Below the pieces are notes generated by a model that saw nothing but the letters and a program-made list of their open reading frames with translations, did no database searches and was not told the DNA's origin. Below, piece by piece: positions 35,960 to 46,000 of a stretch of 64,000 bases of DNA; position 1 is the stretch's first letter; every line of letters begins with the position of its first letter. The stretch is from Methanoregula sp. (GTDB lineage Archaea > Halobacteriota > Methanomicrobia > Methanomicrobiales > Methanospirillaceae), in contig CP112999.1 of the NCBI GenBank assembly GCA_026625165.1, positions 1,703,288-1,767,287 on the forward strand. The letters are read 5' to 3'. A program made the translations under genes and the position numbers.

Positions 35960-38065
35960 TCATTCTTCATCAAGGTACCCGGACAGGGCGTCGAGGAGCT
36001 CCTGTGCCGACTGGTACCTTTGCCCGGGATCTTTCTGGAGGCATTTTAAGATGATCTTGTCCACGGCGGCTGCTCCGGGATTGAATTCAGAGGGCAAAAC
36101 GGGCGGGTCGCGGAGGATCGCGGTTCCGACTTCCACCATGCTCTCTCCCCCAAACGGGATCGAACCCGTGACCAGCTCGTAGAATACAACGCCGAGCTGG
36201 TAGATATCGGTCCTTTCGTCCGTCCTCCCGAACTCAGCCGGTGAGACCTGCTCCGGGGCGGCATACGCAAGGGAGAAGCCTGCGATGCTGGACTTCCGCA
36301 TATCGGTTGCAAGCACCTTGCTCATCCCCCAGTCGGTGATCTTGGGGGTCAGGTCAGCAGTGACAAGGATGTTATGCGGTTTGATGTCCCGGTGGATAAT
36401 CCCCAGCCCGTGGGCATAGCGCAACGCATCGGCGATCTTCCGGACAATATACACCGCTTTCCAGACCGGGACCGGTTTTGCAATCATCTCAAGCGACCCC
36501 TCGACGTACTCCATCTCAACGTAGGGGAGGGGCAGGATGTTGACTGCAGACACTTCCACGATATTTGGGTGGCGCAGCATCTCCCAGACCTTGATCTCGT
36601 TTAAGAATGATTTCCCGGTCACCTCGTCAAAGCTGATCGGGATCTTGACTGCGACCCTGTGCCCGTCTGAAGTGCGGGTCGCTGCAAAGACCCTTGCGAT
36701 CCCGCCCCTGCCGATTGAGCGGATATCAGAATACTTTCCTTCCAGCTCGCGGGGGAAGTAGTACTTCTGGTCGGCCGCAGGCCGGACAGCGGGCTCCTGC
36801 ACATCGGTCTGGTCCGTCACTACCGTCACACTGGCAGCCCGGGCTTTTTCAGATTGCGTAGCCACCGGATGTACCCCAGGCACAGACGCTCTTTCCGGCA
36901 GCGGTTCGGGCAGCGTCGCCCGGTCCCGCCGGTAAAGGAGGAAAATCACACCTCCGCCGATGCAGAGGACAGCAACAAAGACAAGAAGGGCGGCAGTCCA
37001 GGGAGCTGACCCCAAAATCGACCTGAGCAAACCGGCCCGTTGGGCAGAAGCCGGTTCAATAGAGGCTCCTGTTGCAGCCTGGGAAGGCAGAGCTGTGGCT
37101 GCAGGCCGGACGGTGACCGGAAGAGTGCCAAAAACGACCCGGGCCGGGGTGATGGCAGCTGCCTCACGGGCTCCGGGGTAAAACTCTACCGGATCCATCA
37201 GCGGGTACCGGTCGACAACGTTCTGGTTTGACGCAGCCACCAATTTTTTGTTTGCCCCGACAAGGATGTTATACGGAGTGTCCCCGATACCGTCCCCGTT
37301 GGCATCCTTCCCGGAATAATCTCCCCAGTAATTGCCCATCGGGCTCTTTACATCCCTGCCGAGGTAGCGGTACGTGAATGCCGTATCTGTGTCCCAGACC
37401 GATGTAATGCTCTTTGATATGACATTTGCCGTATTGTCAAACGTATTTAAGAAGATCCGGTTGGAGGATGAGGATTCATCCAGAACGATGCCCACGGTAT
37501 TTTTAGTGATGCTGTTGGCTTCGATCCTGTTTCCCGTCGATCCTTCGAGCGCAATTCCGGTCCGCACATTCCGGGTGATGTTATTGCCCGTAATAACCGA
37601 TTTATCAGCAGAGTCAAGGAAGATTCCCTGCCCACAGCTTTTCACCGTGTTCCCGGTAAGAGTGGTGCGGTCCGAAGAGATCCGGATCCCGCTTAACAGT
37701 TCGGCGTTCTGGACAACAAAACCTGAGAATGTGCAGCCGTTTGCAGTAATCTCGACCGCATTTCCTCTTTTTTCCGGGTCGATCACCGGTGCCCCGCCGC
37801 CGGTATCGATCCCCCGGACGGTGAGGGTTTTGTCGACCCGGATCTTTTCATTGTAAGTCCCGCTCCCGACAAGGATCGTATCGCCTGCGGATGCATGGCT
37901 GACAGCTGCCTGGATCCCGGTAAAATCCCCCCCCGAGGGCAATACGGTAAATTCCGCTGCAGCGGTGGTATGCACGAGCAGCATGATAAGGACGATGGCA
38001 AGTGCGCAGGCTGCTGACACGGGGAGGGGGTTTTTAATACCGATCACCTGTTCAGAATGGGACAT
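35960..38065 (-). CDS. Transmembrane Ser/Thr protein kinase with extracellular beta-helix
   Basis: 701 residues. Signal peptide 1-37; NosD/CASH-type right-handed beta-helix repeats at about 39-290 (the NYWGDYSG block is common in methanogen surface proteins); a Pro/Ala linker; one TM helix at about 355-378; and a Hanks-type kinase domain at about 445-698. Kinase residues are intact: Gly loop IGRGGIARVF, K474 in VAVK, E490, HRDIKPHN with D560, DWG (D578) replacing DFG, and APE at 603-605. The predicted topology is sensor outside, kinase inside. It lies directly downstream of an FHA-winged-helix gene on the same strand. Confidence 0.92.
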   Translation of the reverse strand: MSHSEQVIGIKNPLPVSAACALAIVLIMLLVHTTAAAEFTVLPSGGDFTGIQAAVSHASAGDTILVGSGTYNEKIRVDKTLTVRGIDTGGGAPVIDPEKRGNAVEITANGCTFSGFVVQNAELLSGIRISSDRTTLTGNTVKSCGQGIFLDSADKSVITGNNITRNVRTGIALEGSTGNRIEANSITKNTVGIVLDESSSSNRIFLNTFDNTANVISKSITSVWDTDTAFTYRYLGRDVKSPMGNYWGDYSGKDANGDGIGDTPYNILVGANKKLVAASNQNVVDRYPLMDPVEFYPGAREAAAITPARVVFGTLPVTVRPAATALPSQAATGASIEPASAQRAGLLRSILGSAPWTAALLVFVAVLCIGGGVIFLLYRRDRATLPEPLPERASVPGVHPVATQSEKARAASVTVVTDQTDVQEPAVRPAADQKYYFPRELEGKYSDIRSIGRGGIARVFAATRTSDGHRVAVKIPISFDEVTGKSFLNEIKVWEMLRHPNIVEVSAVNILPLPYVEMEYVEGSLEMIAKPVPVWKAVYIVRKIADALRYAHGLGIIHRDIKPHNILVTADLTPKITDWGMSKVLATDMRKSSIAGFSLAYAAPEQVSPAEFGRTDERTDIYQLGVVFYELVTGSIPFGGESMVEVGTAILRDPPVLPSEFNPGAAAVDKIILKCLQKDPGQRYQSAQELLDALSGYLDEE

Positions 38066-38140
38066 AGAAGCACATGAGAGACAAAGTACCCGTTCTTTTT
38101 GTTAAGTGAAATTGGACTCCCCGGTTACAAATTGGTTTCT

Positions 38141-38926
38141 CTAGGGGGCCCCGGGGATGATCATCAGCAGTTTTACACCTTTGACCCCGCGGGAGAGCTC
38201 CAGCAGGTCCCCGTCCTGCACCGGTACCCGCAGGTGCGTCCCGACCTGTTTGTTATTGAGCAGCGTCCCTCCGGTACTGCCGCAGTCCTCCACAAACCAT
38301 GTACCATTCTCAAGCATGAGCCTGCCATGAGGCCGTGATATCCGGGTCACTGCGGTATATTCATCGGAAAGGACAATATCATCCGGGGAGTTCTCCCGGA
38401 CCGGTGCGTCGGCATCGGTCCTGCCGATGTTGATTTTTTCCTTTTTTAACAAAAAGACCTGCCCGTCCATCGCCCCCCCGAGCACGATGGCGGCAGGCAT
38501 GTTCCCCATGAACTCCTTTGAGAGCGCTCCCTTGACCGAAGCGAGCCGGGTGTTGATCCCGGTTTCAAGGATCTGCACCTTTTTGTTGGAGAACAGGCCG
38601 AGGTTCCGGATAATTGCCTCAAGCCCGCCGGGGACAAGGGAATATTCCCACACCGGGTGGATCCCTTTTGAGGTGGAGGAGCCAAGGCCAGCCCCCTTTC
38701 TGATGACCCCGATGGAGCGCAGTTTGTCAAGGTGCTTTTTCGTGTTCTCGTAGCTGGTCTCGATCTCTTTTGAGATCGAACGGACATCCCCCGGCTTCTT
38801 TTCAAGATACTTTAAAATCCGGAGGCGGGCACTGCTCGAGAGCACTTCGAGGTATTCGGACAGTTCGTCCAGCGAGTCGGAGGAGTCGCTGACGATTAGA
38901 GTCGGGGACTTGTCTTTTGGAATCAT
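38141..38926 (-). CDS. FHA-domain winged-helix transcription factor
   Basis: 261 residues from the ATG at 38926, which has AGGTCC five bases upstream. An ArsR-like winged helix covers about 20-95 (LSSSARLRILKYLEKKPGDVRSISKE split over helix 1-2; YENTKKHLDKLRSIG as recognition helix). A FHA domain covers about 163-258 with INIGRT, S197/R198/H200 and GSTGGTLLNN. FHA domains bind phosphothreonine, so this protein could dock to a phosphorylated kinase or be controlled by it. It lies 75 bp upstream of the kinase gene. Regulated genes are unknown. Confidence 0.88.
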   Translation of the reverse strand: MIPKDKSPTLIVSDSSDSLDELSEYLEVLSSSARLRILKYLEKKPGDVRSISKEIETSYENTKKHLDKLRSIGVIRKGAGLGSSTSKGIHPVWEYSLVPGGLEAIIRNLGLFSNKKVQILETGINTRLASVKGALSKEFMGNMPAAIVLGGAMDGQVFLLKKEKINIGRTDADAPVRENSPDDIVLSDEYTAVTRISRPHGRLMLENGTWFVEDCGSTGGTLLNNKQVGTHLRVPVQDGDLLELSRGVKGVKLLMIIPGAP

Positions 38927-39023
38927 AGGACCTGTTACAACAACGTATCCCTGCAGACTTTTAACCCTATGCACTTTGTAAAAGCAAAAACGCGGTAGTT
39001 TTGGTACGCGAAAATGAGGTATC

Positions 39024-39104
39024 AACCCCGCGGTTACATGACCGAACCTGCGGGTTCAGACATTGAACCTGCATGATTCTGGCAATTTATTACCCATTAT
39101 AAAT
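39024..39104. promoter_or_regulatory. Phased AACC-N4-GGTT sites and TATA box
   Basis: AACC-CCGC-GGTT (39024-39035), AACC-TGCG-GGTT (39045-39056) and a third, degenerate AACC-TGCA-TGAT (39066-39077) start exactly 21 bp apart. A TATA-like CATTATAAATC follows at about 39094-39104, directed to the small secreted-protein gene on the plus strand. The sites are also upstream of the FHA regulator gene on the other strand. Two helical turns of spacing would put all sites on one face of the DNA. Confidence 0.5.
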
Positions 39105-39182
39105 CAGTGTGTAGTAAGGTGATGCACCACAGTTCTGGTGTGTCATCTCCAAACACCACGCACCACACAAGAAGAGGAAACG

Positions 39183-39398
39183 ATGAACACCGGAATGATC
39201 CTGATCGGGGCGGCGCTGCTTGTATTCTCCGTAGCTCTTATCGTCACGCCATCAGGAGCAGTGCCGGCAACCGGTGCCCCCCTGCCGGTTGGGGCAGGGG
39301 ATGCATCGGTATGCGAAATGATTATCGGGGATATTCCTTCAGGCGGCCTTTTGGGCTCGTATGCCAGCAGAGAAGAAGTGAGAAACGATGTACCTTAA
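39183..39398 (+). CDS. Small secreted or membrane-anchored protein
   Basis: 71 residues from the ATG at 39183, preceded by AGAGGAAAC. N-terminal hydrophobic segment (about 5-23, ILIGAALLVFSVALIV), then a Gly/Pro-rich part and DIPSGGLLGSY. No family recognised. Its promoter region holds the three phased AACC sites beside the FHA regulator gene. Confidence 0.55.
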   Translation: MNTGMILIGAALLVFSVALIVTPSGAVPATGAPLPVGAGDASVCEMIIGDIPSGGLLGSYASREEVRNDVP

Positions 39399-39487
39399 CA
39401 TCAAACGCCTCCAGAGCACATACATGACAACCGCGTAAGCCTTCACTCCTTACATCACTTTTTTTAAAAAAGGATTAAACGCCTGCC

Positions 39488-40444
39488 CTACTGCTTCCGG
39501 CGGGAAATTGAATGCGAGAGGACACATGCCGCGATACAGGGTGCCGCAAACAGAATAAGCGGGGAAACGGGCGATTCCGGGGTCGTGGTCTGTGCCGGGA
39601 CGGCGGTTGTTGGTTTTGTGGTCGGGCGGGTAGTAATGGTTACGCGTGGCGTGATTGGAGGAGAGGTTGCAACCGTGGGCGTAGTGACAACGGTTGTCTC
39701 TGTGGAGAGCTTCACATTATCGATATAGCCGGTGGCATACCTGCCCATCATGCTGCCGTAATCCCCCACCGAGCCTAAAAAGATCCGGTTCATGCCACGG
39801 AGAGAGTCCACGGTACTCAGGTAATAACTCCAGATCTGCCTGCCTGTCGTCTTTTCGCTCACCGACATGGTGACCTGTTGATCCAGATCATTGTAATTCA
39901 GGACGACATGGTAGGTCTTGTTATCCTCAAACCTCACCATAGGCCCGCAGTTCGATTGTCCCAGCTTCATCCCCCCGTAACAGGGGGTATCTTCATCTCC
40001 CTGCCCTGAAGCAACCGTGAGAAGTTTGCTGCTCTGGGTAATGACCCGGAGGTACATCAGCCTGCCATTCTTCCCGTTTTTGAATTCGGATAGGACAAGT
40101 GGTCCCTTGTTCCGGTTCATCTCCTTGCCGGCAAACCCGAGCCGGAACGTGGCGGTCTCATCGGTCGAAATAGGCATCCAGTCATATTCAAGGGTGAACG
40201 GGCCGTCACTAAAATCCACATCGGTATATGCATAATTGCCAGTGCTTGCCTCGATGCTGTAGTGATATAATCCTTTGTCAGGGACCCAGTAATCGCTGGA
40301 GGGGTTGTTTGTCTGCCAGCCGGGGCTTGTGGCAAATGAGTTCTGGTAAATGACTGTCTGTTCTGTCTGTGCCTGCAGGGGCTGCACCAGCAGGCAAATG
40401 CAGGCAATAAAGAGTATTCCAAAAAGGCAATTTCGTGTTCTCAT
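39488..40444 (-). CDS. Secreted LamG-like surface protein
   Basis: 318 residues. Signal peptide about 1-25 (ending PLQAQ). A beta-sandwich domain at about 30-240 resembling concanavalin/LamG-type folds (NSFATSPGW, FTLEYDWMP, KTYHVVLNYNDL, GYIDNVKLS). A Thr/Pro-rich stalk (about 250-290) and a C-terminal hydrophobic anchor (SPLILFAAPCIAACVL) with basic tail. Expected on the cell surface; ligand unknown. Confidence 0.75.
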   Translation of the reverse strand: MRTRNCLFGILFIACICLLVQPLQAQTEQTVIYQNSFATSPGWQTNNPSSDYWVPDKGLYHYSIEASTGNYAYTDVDFSDGPFTLEYDWMPISTDETATFRLGFAGKEMNRNKGPLVLSEFKNGKNGRLMYLRVITQSSKLLTVASGQGDEDTPCYGGMKLGQSNCGPMVRFEDNKTYHVVLNYNDLDQQVTMSVSEKTTGRQIWSYYLSTVDSLRGMNRIFLGSVGDYGSMMGRYATGYIDNVKLSTETTVVTTPTVATSPPITPRVTITTRPTTKPTTAVPAQTTTPESPVSPLILFAAPCIAACVLSHSISRRKQ

Positions 40445-40724
40445 GGGTTTTGGCTCCGTTTATCTAATAATAGCCGTTCCGTCATGGTGCTGGTCTTGTC
40501 ATGTTTGACAGGGCCCCGATTTTAAAGGGCTGCGATCGTGATCAGGGACGCAAAGCCGGTATTTTTCCCGACCGCATGATTTCATAACCAGCTGACTGCA
40601 GAACAGCGGTGTTTGTTTTTATATGTAATCCATGTCCGCTCATAAAAATATCGAACCCGTCACCAAAAAAATGTGTGATACTTTTATCTTTAAACTCACG
40701 TAATATGATAGACAGGATTCTGAC

Positions 40725-40795
40725 GCGATAGTAGTCTAGCGGCAGGACAGGAGCTTCCCAAGCTTCTAACCCGGGTTCGATCCCCGGCTATCGCA
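40725..40795 (+). tRNA. tRNA-Gly (anticodon CCC)
   Basis: 71-nt cloverleaf. Acceptor stem GCGATAG pairs with CTATCGC; the anticodon arm GGAGC-TTCCCAA-GCTTC gives anticodon CCC; the T arm is CCGGG-TTCGATC-CCCGG; discriminator A. No intron and no encoded CCA. A TATA-like TAATATGATA lies about 20 bases upstream. The next protein gene starts 6 bases after the tRNA ends. Confidence 0.93.
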
Positions 40796-40801
40796 TTTCA
40801 C

Positions 40802-41485
40802 ATGGAGACTGAACCCGAGCGCTGTGCGGTGCGGATCATTGCCGAGAACCGGCGGGGAGTCCTGCGGGACATAGCGACAGTCGTTGCCGCCCATGAAGCA
40901 AACATCGTGATGATCAGCCAGGAGTTGTTTGACTCGGGGCCGTATGCCGGGATGGCGGAACTCTATTTTGAATATGAAGCCGGTCCAAACGATACCTGCA
41001 GCCAGCTGATCGCCGACTTAAAAGAGATCCCGCAGGTCCATGAGGTGAAGTCCTACCAGCCATTCGGGGATATCTTCGGCTCGCGTGTGATCATCATCGG
41101 AGGGGGGGCGCAGGTCGCACAGGTCGCTCTCGGTGCGGTGAACGAGGCGGACCGGCACAATATCCGGGGAGAAAGGATCTCGGTGGACACGATCCCGCTT
41201 GTCGGTGAACGGACCCTTGCCCTTGCAGTCGATGCGGTCTCCCGCCTGCCGCGGGCAACGATCCTCGTGCTCGCCGGCTCGATCATGGGTGGGGAGATCT
41301 CCCGTGCGGTCGACCGGGTGCGGGAGGCAGGCATTCCCGTCATTGCCCTGAAGATGGCAGGCTCCGTCCCCGACCATGCCGACCTTGTGGTGACCGACCC
41401 GATACAGGCAGGGGTCTTTGCGGTCATGCACGTCAGCAGCAAGGCGGTTTTTGACATCCACCGTGTCCGCGGGCGAGAGTTCTGA
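40802..41485 (+). CDS. ACT domain / DUF5612 protein
   Basis: 227 residues. An N-terminal ACT domain (CAVRIIAENRRGVLRDIATV, residues about 8-85) is typical of amino-acid-binding regulators. The C-terminal half (about 95-227) matches the DUF5612 pattern with SRVIIIGGGAQVAQVALGA and VLAGSIMGGEIS. The ATG is 6 bases downstream of tRNA-Gly, so a mature mRNA end may be made by tRNA 3' processing. The YrdC gene follows after one base. Confidence 0.8.
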   Translation: METEPERCAVRIIAENRRGVLRDIATVVAAHEANIVMISQELFDSGPYAGMAELYFEYEAGPNDTCSQLIADLKEIPQVHEVKSYQPFGDIFGSRVIIIGGGAQVAQVALGAVNEADRHNIRGERISVDTIPLVGERTLALAVDAVSRLPRATILVLAGSIMGGEISRAVDRVREAGIPVIALKMAGSVPDHADLVVTDPIQAGVFAVMHVSSKAVFDIHRVRGREF

Positions 41486-41486
41486 A

Positions 41487-42059
41487 ATGGACCTTATTGA
41501 ACGGGCGGTCTCAGTGCTGATGCACGATGGCACTGTTGTTTATCCCACCGAGACTGTATACGGGCTGGGCGCCGACGCACTGTCCGAAAACGCGATCATG
41601 AGGGTGTACGAGGCAAAGAAGCGCCCGCTCGGGCAGCCGGTATCGATCGCAGTCAGCGATTTTGACATGCTGTGTGCCGTCGCCCGTGTGGACGCCTCAA
41701 TGCAGGAATTTATACAGGCGTTTCTCCCGGGCCCGGTCACCGTCGTACTGGAGGCAAAACATATCCTGCCGGAGATCCTCACCGGGGGAACAGGGTTGAT
41801 AGGGGTGCGTATCCCCTCCCATGACCTTGCCCTGCGACTCATTGAACGGTTTGACTCCCCCATCACTGCCACAAGCGCAAACCTGCACGGGGCAAAGGAC
41901 CCCGCAACTCCCGATGAATGCACCGTACCCCGCGACATTTTAATCGATGGCGGTAGGTTGCCGGGCACGCCCAGCACGGTAGTCGATCTTGTGAACCGGA
42001 TGATCCTCCGTAAAGGGGTACAGGCTGAACAGATCGAACAATTCCTTACAAAAATTTAA
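41487..42059 (+). CDS. YrdC/Sua5 family threonylcarbamoyl-AMP synthase
   Basis: 190 residues, YrdC domain only (no C-terminal Sua5 domain). It forms threonylcarbamoyl-AMP, the intermediate for t6A37 in tRNA. Motifs: GTVVYPTETVYGLGADA near the N-terminus, KKRPLGQPVSIAV, FLPGPVTVVL, TGLIGVRIPSH and ATSANLHG. Start ATG at 41487, one base after the preceding stop. Its link with trmO (33960-34385), which acts on t6A, is functional but not positional. Confidence 0.9.
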   Translation: MDLIERAVSVLMHDGTVVYPTETVYGLGADALSENAIMRVYEAKKRPLGQPVSIAVSDFDMLCAVARVDASMQEFIQAFLPGPVTVVLEAKHILPEILTGGTGLIGVRIPSHDLALRLIERFDSPITATSANLHGAKDPATPDECTVPRDILIDGGRLPGTPSTVVDLVNRMILRKGVQAEQIEQFLTKI

Positions 42060-42071
42060 GGCACTTGTACC

Positions 42072-42998
42072 ATGGAACCTATCCGCCTGCGGGACTTTAT
42101 CGTTGATGCAGACGGGTGGATCTATGCCGTCTCCACCTATGACAATGCAGAAAAGGCCGGGTGCGTGCTCCGGTACGTGCCTGACGCTTCAGGAGAGCGG
42201 GTGCACGCGGACAATACGAGGTACCGGAAGTTTGATTTTGAGGACTCGTTTGAGTTCATCGCTGACCACAAGCCCCAATACCTCGGTTCCGTTCTCCGGA
42301 TACCCCTGGAAGATATCCAACAGGTGCAAAAGCCGGAACGCGAAATGGCCCGCATCACCGCCCGCCACCCGCGGGTGAAACACCTTGCATTTATCCTCAA
42401 TGTCCCTTCCGGCTTTATCGGCTGCACCGGCTCCCTCCTCTGCGGGCTTGAGAACGAGAACTCCGACATCGACCTTGTGGTCTACGGGGACCACTGGTTT
42501 GGCGCCCAGCAGACGCTGAGGTCAGCCATCATTTCAAAAAAGCTCGATGGGCTCTCCCCGGATATGTGGCGCAAGGTGTACGAGAAGCGCAAACCTGAAA
42601 TCACGTACGAGATGTTTGTCCTTCATGAAGAACGGAAATGGAACCGGGGGCAGATCGACGGGACGTATTTTGACCTGCTCTTCACCCGCCCGTACGAGGG
42701 ACTGGACGTTTTTTTGTTCGGGAAGGGGGAGGTGCTGGGAAAGAGGACATTTGAGGCGCGGGTGACGGACGCTTCGCTTGCGTTTGACAGCCCCGCCATC
42801 TACGAGGTAGAGCACGAAGAATTTTCCAGGGTCATTTCATTCACTCACACCTACAGCGGGCAGGCTCTTGCCGGTGAGACGATTGAAGCGCGCGGGGTTG
42901 CCGAGCGGCACGGGAACGAACGGTGGCTTGTTGTCGGGACAACACGGGAAGCACAAGGGGAGTATATAATTTCAAAAACACTTGTTGAGGGAGAGTAA
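42072..42998 (+). CDS. Nucleotidyltransferase-domain protein
   Basis: 308 residues. The N-terminal 100 residues have no recognised fold. A Pol-beta-type nucleotidyltransferase motif sits at about residues 116-135 (GCTGSLLCGLENENSDIDL), with the two catalytic acids in DID. The C-terminal part (from 250) resembles an OB-like or beta domain. Conserved in methanogens by appearance; substrate unknown. It lies 12 bp after the YrdC gene. Confidence 0.78.
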   Translation: MEPIRLRDFIVDADGWIYAVSTYDNAEKAGCVLRYVPDASGERVHADNTRYRKFDFEDSFEFIADHKPQYLGSVLRIPLEDIQQVQKPEREMARITARHPRVKHLAFILNVPSGFIGCTGSLLCGLENENSDIDLVVYGDHWFGAQQTLRSAIISKKLDGLSPDMWRKVYEKRKPEITYEMFVLHEERKWNRGQIDGTYFDLLFTRPYEGLDVFLFGKGEVLGKRTFEARVTDASLAFDSPAIYEVEHEEFSRVISFTHTYSGQALAGETIEARGVAERHGNERWLVVGTTREAQGEYIISKTLVEGE

Positions 42999-43039
42999 TA
43001 AAGGATGCAGGATCCTCTATAAACCTGACTAGTTTCTTC

Positions 43040-46000
43040 TTAATATTTTATGCGCCGGTTCCACCAGCCAAAGTAAGCGATAACGCTGATTAATGCAATT
43101 ATGATGACAATAATGATTGGGTTTTGTTCCGCGATCCCGAGCATCCATGCAAACATCCCGACATCGGTCATAATGGCAGGTTTCTGCATCGGCTGGATCG
43201 TCATGTTCGGCTCCTCTTTCTGTTTTTCTGCAGTTGCCTTTGCGGTGAGCATGCCAAAGACCGACGAACCTTTCGGGGAATCGCCGCGGAAGACCATGTT
43301 GCCCTGTTTATCAGTCCCTGTATAGACCGTGCTGACCAGTTCGGTGATACCTGTCTCATCACTGATCCGTGCGATATGGACGGTATCTTTCCCGCCGTGC
43401 AGGTTCACCCATGACGGGGGAATAGTCATCGTCACGTTTGCGGCGCCTGTGGAGAGGTTGACTTTCCGGATATCCATTGTGTAGGCTACGGCGTCCATAC
43501 TGAGGTTGTTCTGTTCAGCTATTGTCCGGAACTGATTCATCACGGCAGGACTTACAATCCCATTTATCGTGTTATCGATCGCCACCCGCTGTGTAAGGGC
43601 GGGCAGGTCAGCCCGGATCGAGCCGGAAACGTTCCCGATCGAGAGGTTTGCGAGGAGCGGGTCTGTGGCAAACTCCGCCCTCGTTACTTTTCCCTTGATC
43701 TTCCGGTCTTTAATGGTAAATTTTTCACCCCAGAACGTGATCAGGACCCCGGGGGAGGAATGCTGGTAGACCGTGACGCTTTCACCGGAAACCGTGACAA
43801 CCGCGCCGGCAGCATCGGCCGCTCCCATATCAAGGCTCAGGGAATTATCCCCTTCTGCATTGAAACTCATCCCATCAAACCCCATCGGGAAGGTTCCGGC
43901 TGCCGCTTCGGTTGCAGCCGCTGGCGCTGATGGTGCGGCGGGGGCGGCAGGTGGAGCTGCCTGAGCCGCTGCGGGGGCGGCCGGGGCTGCAGCTGCTGCA
44001 GCCGCAGGGGGGGCATCGGAATCACCGGAGCCGCCCCCACCTCCATCACCTCCGCCGGAAGGGGGCGGGGGTGGCGGTGACGGCGGCACACCAACCTGGA
44101 AGCTCAGCTCTGTATACTCATCGTCGTTCTGACCATCATAGATTGCAGCCTTTAGCGCGGTGACGGCTTTATTGCTTTTCAGGCTCCCGGCTCCCAACAG
44201 GGTAAAAATATTTGTTCCTCCGCCCAACTGGAGGTTTTTGACATTATTCCCTGCATTGACGATATCAAACACGTTATTGTAACCGGGACTCTGGACGATT
44301 ACCTTGTACTGGCCATCGGAGAGATCTGTATAGAGATAATCGACGAAATTTCCATCGATACCAGTCGAACGGGTCGTTTTCATGATAAAATTTGGTCCCA
44401 TTACCCAAATCTGAACACCCAGCGGGTAGCTCCCGGGGGCTGTGCCCTGAATGGAGACATTTGTATTCCGCGGGAAGGACGATGAGGAGAGTGCAGCGCT
44501 GACCCCGGGTTTTACCAGTGTTACCGGCACAGAGTTAAAGTTCACTGTGCCTATATTGGCAAGGTCATTGGGGGAGCTCTCGGCAAAAACATTGTATGTC
44601 CCGTGATCGAGATTGACCGAGTGCGTATCCCATGACCATGACCATGTCCCACCGGCAACACCAGCTGACTGAAATGTTCCGGCGTTTCCATTAACCACTG
44701 AATTACTTGGAGGGTCTGTGCTCTGGATCTGTGCCCCGTTGGGTGGCAGGTTCGATCCATTGATGAAGAGATACGTGGTACCACTGACAGTATTATAACC
44801 GGTAAACTGGATTGTATCACCAAGATAATGGGTGCACCCGCCAGTGATGGAGATATTCACCTTTGTAGGATCCAACGGTGCCGGGGGGGTTGGGGGTGAG
44901 CCAAGGACGAGGAACTGCATCTTCGTGTAGGAATCGTCTTTGTTATAGTTATTGAGTGCAGTGAGGAGGGGGTAGGGTATACCGGGATTCTCAAGGCTGC
45001 CGGCCCCGAAGAGTGTGAATACATCCAGACCGGCGGCGCCCAGCTGCAGGTTAATGACATTGTTGCCGGAAGTTACGACATCAAACTGGTTATTTCCCAT
45101 CGGGTGGTGGACTGCAATCATATATTCGCCCGGTGCAAGACCAGCCGTTGCAACAGGATAACTGTAGGAAGTATCCGGGTTCACCGGGTTCGTCGCCCTC
45201 AAAGCATAATTTTCCCCGGTGATCCAGAACGCGAGACCCGGCCCGGGATCACCCTGTGCAGTACCGACAGCAGAGAGCGGATCTCCCGGGTTTACTGTAC
45301 TTCCCGGGCTGAGCGTTCCGCTTACCCACGGTTCATCGAATGTGATTGTCGTTGAATTGAAATTATTTGTCCCGATGTTGGGCAGATCATGGGGAGAACT
45401 CTCGGCATAGATCGTGTACGTGCCGGGGTCAAGGTTGTACGTATGTGTATCCCAGTTCCATGACCATGTCCCCCCGCTCGCAGCCTGCTGGAATGTTGCC
45501 GGGTCTAAATCAATGACAACAAAAAGCCGGGGGTCCGCATTCTGGATTTGGGAACCCTGCATGTGCAGGTTCGGGCCGGTGATGAACAGGTAGGTTGTCC
45601 CGCTCGCGGTATTTGCCCCGGTCAGGTGGATAGTTTCACCGATATAATACGGGGATGCCCCTGCGGCCGAGATTGTTACCGCAGCATTCGATGATATCGG
45701 AGGGGACGGGGGAGAACCGGCAACGGTAAAGGAGAGATGAGTATATATATCGTCGATATTCGGGTCATCGAATGCCACCTTGAAATAATCCCTGAAAGTC
45801 CCCCATGGGAGATACTTCAGGCTGCCGGGCCCTAAGATCGTCGCGACATTCGGCGTGGCCCCACCCATCTGCAGGTTCCTGAGATTGTTTCCGCTTTTCA
45901 CGAGATCGAACTGGTCGTTTTCCATCGGGTGCTGGACGATTACATCGTACGTCCCGGGCGAAAGATAGGATGTTGGGATCCCGCAGGAGAACGATTCGGA

